Below, one piece after another: positions 60,646 through 64,000 of a DNA stretch of 64,000 nucleotides. A program made the translations under genes and the position numbers. Origin of the DNA: Gracilibacillus salinarum (lineage in GTDB: Bacteria > Bacillota > Bacilli > Bacillales > Amphibacillaceae); NCBI RefSeq assembly GCF_022919575.1, contig NZ_CP095071.1:4536001-4600000 (forward strand). The letters run 5' to 3'. The notes beneath the pieces are model-generated. The model worked only from the letters and a program-made list of their open reading frames with translations, did not search any database and was not told the origin of the DNA. Numbering within the stretch: position 1 is the first letter of the stretch; every line of letters begins with the position of its first letter.

Positions 60646-61689
60646 TTATGATTCTGCGATTTCCCGCTCACTAAGAATGATATTTTCTACAATATTATAA
60701 ATCGATAATAACTCATATAAAATAATGACTTCAGGTGTAAATAATGTTGGATCGTCCTCTTTGCCCGGTTTTTTACTTTCCCAGAATTGATTCATTAGCG
60801 TTTTTACCTGCTTCTTATACGCACTTGCTTTATAATGATCAGGATATTTCATGAAATCGGCTAATGTTTCCACCATCCGGACAATGTCTTCACACTCATG
60901 CTTGCTCCAGCAAACATGCTGAATCGGTGTATTAACCAAGTTTCCAATATGATAGTGAATCAATCGCAGACGAGTTAAATTTTTTCGTTCGTAATCAAAC
61001 ACACTCTTTGTCCGGTCATCCAATCGGTGATACCGTGATTCAGCTGATTGAAAGCTTAATAATCGTTCAGTTTGATCCAACATGTCTTTTAGCGTTTGGA
61101 ATCGCTGATCGATTTCTTGTTTCTGATTCGTTAATTCGCCATTTCCAAGTAATTGCTTCAGAATGATTTCAAGCTCTTCACCGGTCTGTTTTAATAGATC
61201 GTGCATATTTGTCAGTATCTTTCTCGTGTAGTTAGGAGGCAGGACAAACATATTGACAAGGGTGGAAACGGATAGTCCGATAGTAGTCGTTCCTAAGCGG
61301 ATAGCAAATGCCACGAATAGATTGGTATGAATAACTTCTATCATTGCAACGGAAGTTAATGTTGCTACCAGTAGTCCCGCATGAAGACCTAAACGATAAC
61401 AGGTAATAATGGTAAATAGTGCAGCTAACGTATAAGTGATCGGTGTATTGCCGAACAAAGAAATGAAAAGGACGGCATATCCCGAGCCAATGGCGGAAGC
61501 AGGAAAACGAACGATTCCTTTTTTTATAGAATCTGCAACGGTTGGCTCGATCGTCACAATAGCCGTAATAACGGCAAATACAGGGGGCCATCCCATCCAG
61601 TCACAAATCAGTGAGGTTAGGAATACAGCCAGTGCTGTTTTGATTACTCGTCTACCGAATAATCGATAACGTAATTTTGACAATTTCAT
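60646..61689 (-). CDS. Aromatic acid exporter family (FUSC-like) membrane protein
   Basis: 347 residues: four to five close-spaced helices in the first 155 residues (VIKTALAVFLTSLICDWMGWPPVFAVITAIVTIEPTVADSIKKG opens the family domain), then a soluble helical C-terminal half (ArAE_1_C-like). Such proteins are thought to form efflux pores for aromatic acids; substrate not known. AAGGAG precedes the minus-strand ATG by 10 bases. Monocistronic. Confidence 0.85.
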   Translation of the reverse strand: MKLSKLRYRLFGRRVIKTALAVFLTSLICDWMGWPPVFAVITAIVTIEPTVADSIKKGIVRFPASAIGSGYAVLFISLFGNTPITYTLAALFTIITCYRLGLHAGLLVATLTSVAMIEVIHTNLFVAFAIRLGTTTIGLSVSTLVNMFVLPPNYTRKILTNMHDLLKQTGEELEIILKQLLGNGELTNQKQEIDQRFQTLKDMLDQTERLLSFQSAESRYHRLDDRTKSVFDYERKNLTRLRLIHYHIGNLVNTPIQHVCWSKHECEDIVRMVETLADFMKYPDHYKASAYKKQVKTLMNQFWESKKPGKEDDPTLFTPEVIILYELLSIYNIVENIILSEREIAES

Positions 61690-61806
61690 CTAACTGATGC
61701 TCCTTCAAACAATCTATTGCATAGTATACATTAGAAATTGGATACTTTCCATGCCTTGTCCTAAACAGAATAGTTGCAATTAAATAAATAGAAAGATAAA
61801 ATTTGT

Positions 61807-61820
61807 TGTAAACGCTTTCT
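61807..61820 (+). promoter_or_regulatory. cre-like site upstream of the IDEAL-domain gene
   Basis: TGTAAACGCTTTCT differs by one base from the ideal cre TGTAAACGCTTTCA. It lies about 95 bases before the gene start. Confidence 0.55.
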
Positions 61821-61900
61821 TATTTAATGCATATGATGTAAAATAGGAAATATAATTTACTGTTCATCTAGTTCCAATGAAATTTGAGGAGGTGTTGTCA

Positions 61901-62344
61901 TTGCTTTCTGTGAAATTATTAAAACCTTATTATGTAAAGGAAGAAGGCAAGTACATTCGGGTGGTGTTAGCATATCAGTATTTTTCATTATTAATGGATG
62001 ATGAAGTGTATCATTTCGTACCACTCGAAGCACGAGAAATCCGAATCAATCGTGACACACAACAAATTGAAAATAAAGACGCGGTATTCGTGTTCCAAAA
62101 AGGGAAAAAATATAATCGGATGACGTTGTCCGACCTTATGAAGGTAAAGGATTTTCAGCAGCATCTATCTACTATTTTGAGTCCATACATGATTGTATCG
62201 GAGCAAGAAGAGGAAAGACATAATATTGATCATGTAATAATGGAACTGGAACGCAGTAACTTATTACGTCTTATTGACAATGCATTAGATGATTTAAATG
62301 AAGAAAAATTTGATCTCTATACAACAAAATTAAACGAAATGTAG
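61901..62344 (+). CDS. IDEAL-domain protein
   Basis: 147 residues from TTG 61901, which follows GAGGAGG by 8 bases; the in-frame ATG 61877 overlaps that site. N-terminal part (KPYYVKEEGKYIRVVLAYQYFSLLMDDEVYHFV) resembles small Bacillus proteins that bind partners; the C-terminus LLRLIDNALDDLNEEKFDLYTTKL matches the IDEAL domain (ID-x-ALD). IDEAL proteins in Bacilli act in protein-protein contacts such as regulation of proteolysis or competence; the partner here is unknown. Confidence 0.75.
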   Translation: MLSVKLLKPYYVKEEGKYIRVVLAYQYFSLLMDDEVYHFVPLEAREIRINRDTQQIENKDAVFVFQKGKKYNRMTLSDLMKVKDFQQHLSTILSPYMIVSEQEEERHNIDHVIMELERSNLLRLIDNALDDLNEEKFDLYTTKLNEM

Positions 62345-62368
62345 CAGTTGCATCCGCAGCTGCTTTTT
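62343..62368 (+). terminator. Terminator after the IDEAL-domain gene
   Basis: AGCAGTTGC (62343-62351) pairs with GCAGCTGCT (62356-62364), then TTTTA. The tag AGTAAAGAAAG starts at 62375. Confidence 0.85.
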
Positions 62369-62389
62369 ATTTATTAGTAAAGAAAGAAT

Positions 62390-62500
62390 TATCCATATCG
62401 AGATATTTAATGTGCTAGAATACCGCTCCGGCAAACCACTCCGCAGCTATAAAAATATTAAAATTATCACTTCGCATACAGTTTAGTCTAGATAATCTGA
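62390..62500. repeat. Remnant of a palindromic TIR element
   Basis: ATCCATATCGAGATATTTAA, TGTGCTAGAATACCGCTCCG and AAACCACTCCGC match the left third of the forward element (as at 1017-1070), then the sequence jumps to a right-end-like AAAATTATCACT. Both hairpin arms are gone. 62500-62650 shows only AT-rich sequence leading to the next gene. Confidence 0.65.
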
Positions 62501-62664
62501 TTTATAGGCAGGTTTTCATAAATAAAAGTATGAAAGCAAGATGGGCTTAGGTTCAGTTTTAAATAGAGTGAAAGATAAGGAATGATTCTAAATTATTAAA
62601 ACAAGAAGGTAAAGGCTTGCTAATTTTCCGCTGCAGCTTTTAAAATGAGAGTAGGAGGTGTCCG

Positions 62665-63423
62665 ATGGATTTAGGAGTGAAAGGTAGGAGAGTGTTAGTA
62701 TTAGCAGCAAGTAAAGGCTTAGGGAAGGCATGTGCGATGGCCTATGCAGAAGAAGGAGCTCATGTTTTTATTGCCAGTCGAGATGCTGAACAACTTCAGG
62801 AGACCGCGAAGGAAATCTTCTCTGTCACATATAACCCCAATATTGAGTCAGTCGTCTGTGATGTAACGAACGGAAAAGACATCGAAAATATGGTGGAGAA
62901 AATCGGCAGGATAGATATTGTAATAAATAATACTGGCGGACCACCAGCGGGACAATTTGCAGATTTTGATGATTCTGATTGGCAACAGGCATTTGAGTCA
63001 TTAGTAATGAGCGTCGTCCGAACCGTAAGGGCTGTAACACCATATATGAAAGAACAGCAATTTGGACGTATTGTCACGATTACTTCCAGTTCGATGAAAC
63101 AAGCGCTTGATGGGTTATTGTTATCCAATACATTTCGACCAGCAATAGTAGGATTGTCGAAAAGTTTGTCACAGGAGTTGGCTGGAGACAATATTTTGAT
63201 TAATTCAGTCGGACCAGGAACAATGGATACAGAACGGATTCGCGCAGTATATGGTCAAGAGGATGAAAGTTCGATGAAAAAAATAGGTGAGAAAATTCCG
63301 GTTGGCAGAATCGGCCGTCCAGACGAATTTGCTAAAGCAGTGTTGTTCTTAGGTTCAGCTGCCAATACATATATCACCGGTCAGACATTGGTCGTCGATG
63401 GCGGTGCAATGAAATCTTTATAA
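62665..63423 (+). CDS. SDR-family oxidoreductase with atypical active site
   Basis: 252 residues of the short-chain dehydrogenase fold. The cofactor loop reads VLAASKGLGKACA, and NNTGG replaces the usual NNAG. Catalytic Ser is in VTITSSSMKQ, but the YxxxK pair is replaced: the aligned stretch is SNTFRPAIVGLSKSL, with Ser for Tyr and Arg for Lys. The Rossmann core and C-terminus (VGRIGRPDEFAKAVLFLGSAANTYITGQTLVVDGGAMKSL, in two parts) are normal. This substitution occurs in a known SDR side branch. Activity on an ordinary alcohol is doubtful. AGGAGGTG precedes the ATG; the next gene follows 15 bases later. Confidence 0.85.
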   Translation: MDLGVKGRRVLVLAASKGLGKACAMAYAEEGAHVFIASRDAEQLQETAKEIFSVTYNPNIESVVCDVTNGKDIENMVEKIGRIDIVINNTGGPPAGQFADFDDSDWQQAFESLVMSVVRTVRAVTPYMKEQQFGRIVTITSSSMKQALDGLLLSNTFRPAIVGLSKSLSQELAGDNILINSVGPGTMDTERIRAVYGQEDESSMKKIGEKIPVGRIGRPDEFAKAVLFLGSAANTYITGQTLVVDGGAMKSL

Positions 63424-63438
63424 ATAAGGAGAGGTAGC

Positions 63439-64000
63439 ATGACAAAGTTAAGGTGGGGAGTTCTTAGTACGGCAAATATAGGAGTTACCCAAGTGATACC
63501 AGCAATCAGACGCTCCAATAATGGAGAAGTAGTGGCGATTGCCAGCAGAAACGAAGACAAAGCGAAAGAGGTAGCAGATAAGTTAAATATTCCGCGTACT
63601 TTTGACAATTATGAAGCACTATTACAAGATTCTGAAATAGATGCGGTCTATATCCCACTGCCAAATGGTTTACATAAAGAATGGGTAATAAAAGCAGCTC
63701 AATACAAAAAGCATGTACTTTGTGAAAAACCTGTTGCCATTACGAATGAAGAATTGGCGGAGATGATCCAAGCCTGTGATGAAAATGGGGTTATTTTCAT
63801 GGAAGCCTTTATGTATCAGTTCCATCCTCAACACCAAAAAGTAAAAGAACTTCTAGAACAAGGGGTTGTAGGTGAAGTTGCGATGATGCGTGCCAACTTT
63901 TCTTTCTATTTAGATGATCGCTCCAATATTCGTCTAAATAGTGAATTAGGTGGAGGCGCCATGTTTGATGTAGGATGTTATACCATCCATGCCATACGTA
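63439..64000 (+). CDS. Gfo/Idh/MocA-family oxidoreductase, 3' end beyond window
   Basis: 187 codons are visible from ATG 63439 (AAGGAGAGG upstream). WGVLSTANIGVTQVIPAI is the nucleotide-binding start, LPNGLHKEWVIKAAQYKKHVLCEKPVAIT contains the EKP motif, and MEAFMYQFHPQH and GGGAMFDVGCYTIHAIR follow, as in the glucose-fructose oxidoreductase or dihydrodiol dehydrogenase-like branch. The gene runs off the window. It is probably cotranscribed with the SDR gene. Confidence 0.88.
   Translation, partial: MTKLRWGVLSTANIGVTQVIPAIRRSNNGEVVAIASRNEDKAKEVADKLNIPRTFDNYEALLQDSEIDAVYIPLPNGLHKEWVIKAAQYKKHVLCEKPVAITNEELAEMIQACDENGVIFMEAFMYQFHPQHQKVKELLEQGVVGEVAMMRANFSFYLDDRSNIRLNSELGGGAMFDVGCYTIHAIR

Overview
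The window reads as a chromosomal segment of a low-GC Gram-positive bacterium of the Bacillaceae type. The evidence is strong GGAGG-type ribosome binding sites with GTG and TTG starts, LplABC/YesMN/DUF624-style sugar modules, YdjO- and IDEAL-domain proteins, cre-like operators and IS231-type ends. The repeat content recalls plant-degrading, salt-tolerant genera such as Gracilibacillus or Oceanobacillus relatives, but the genus is inference only.

Layout. 1-866 is the 3' end of a large GH2 beta-galactosidase-type gene. 1737-13656 is one long operon: GH3, GH95 and GH1 glycosidases, a YesM/YesN-type sensor kinase and AraC regulator, a DUF624 protein and a DUF4340 lipoprotein-like protein. 14521-19010 holds a TauE/SafE permease, oligoendopeptidase F and a bile-acid:Na symporter homologue. 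20174-24804 (LplB/YtcP/LplA-type importer plus ROK kinase) and 25205-32928 (second importer, GH42 beta-galactosidase, GH31 alpha-xylosidase) form a sugar-uptake block. 34165-46926 carries a Gfo/Idh/MocA dehydrogenase, an Axe2-type acetylxylan esterase, a lipase, an NhaC antiporter, an RluA pseudouridine synthase, a second esterase-like hydrolase, a TIM-barrel epimerase, and a LacI regulator divergent from a lacZ-type GH2 gene. 47951-52902 is a third importer with its own LacI regulator and DUF624 protein. 54051-64000 has pxpBCA (5-oxoprolinase), a chemotaxis receptor, an IS231-like element, an aromatic-acid-exporter-like protein, an IDEAL-domain protein, an atypical SDR and a truncated Gfo/Idh/MocA gene.

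How the genes fit together. Fucosidase (GH95), beta-galactosidases (GH42, GH2), YicI-type alpha-xylosidase (GH31), beta-glucosidases (GH1, GH3) and acetyl esterases together match the enzymes needed to dismantle acetylated, fucosylated xyloglucan oligosaccharides inside the cell after ABC import. None of the three importers has its own ATPase gene here, so a shared MsmX-type ATPase elsewhere is likely. A shared operator-like palindrome links two of the importer operons.

The most unusual content is between the genes. A roughly 600-bp element with about 21-bp terminal inverted repeats and two large conserved hairpin arms occurs in at least five recognisable copies with both or one clear end, plus a core-only copy and remnants, in both orientations. 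Most copies lie just after a rho-independent terminator and a conserved tag resembling GAAAGTATAAA. Three copies have been hit by IS231-like DNA at the same 10-bp site: one by an intact IS with transposase, two by a transposase-less cassette with the same ends and either 2 or 6 copies of a 51-bp repeat. This gives a nested mobile-DNA system: tag, then TIR element, then IS or cassette.
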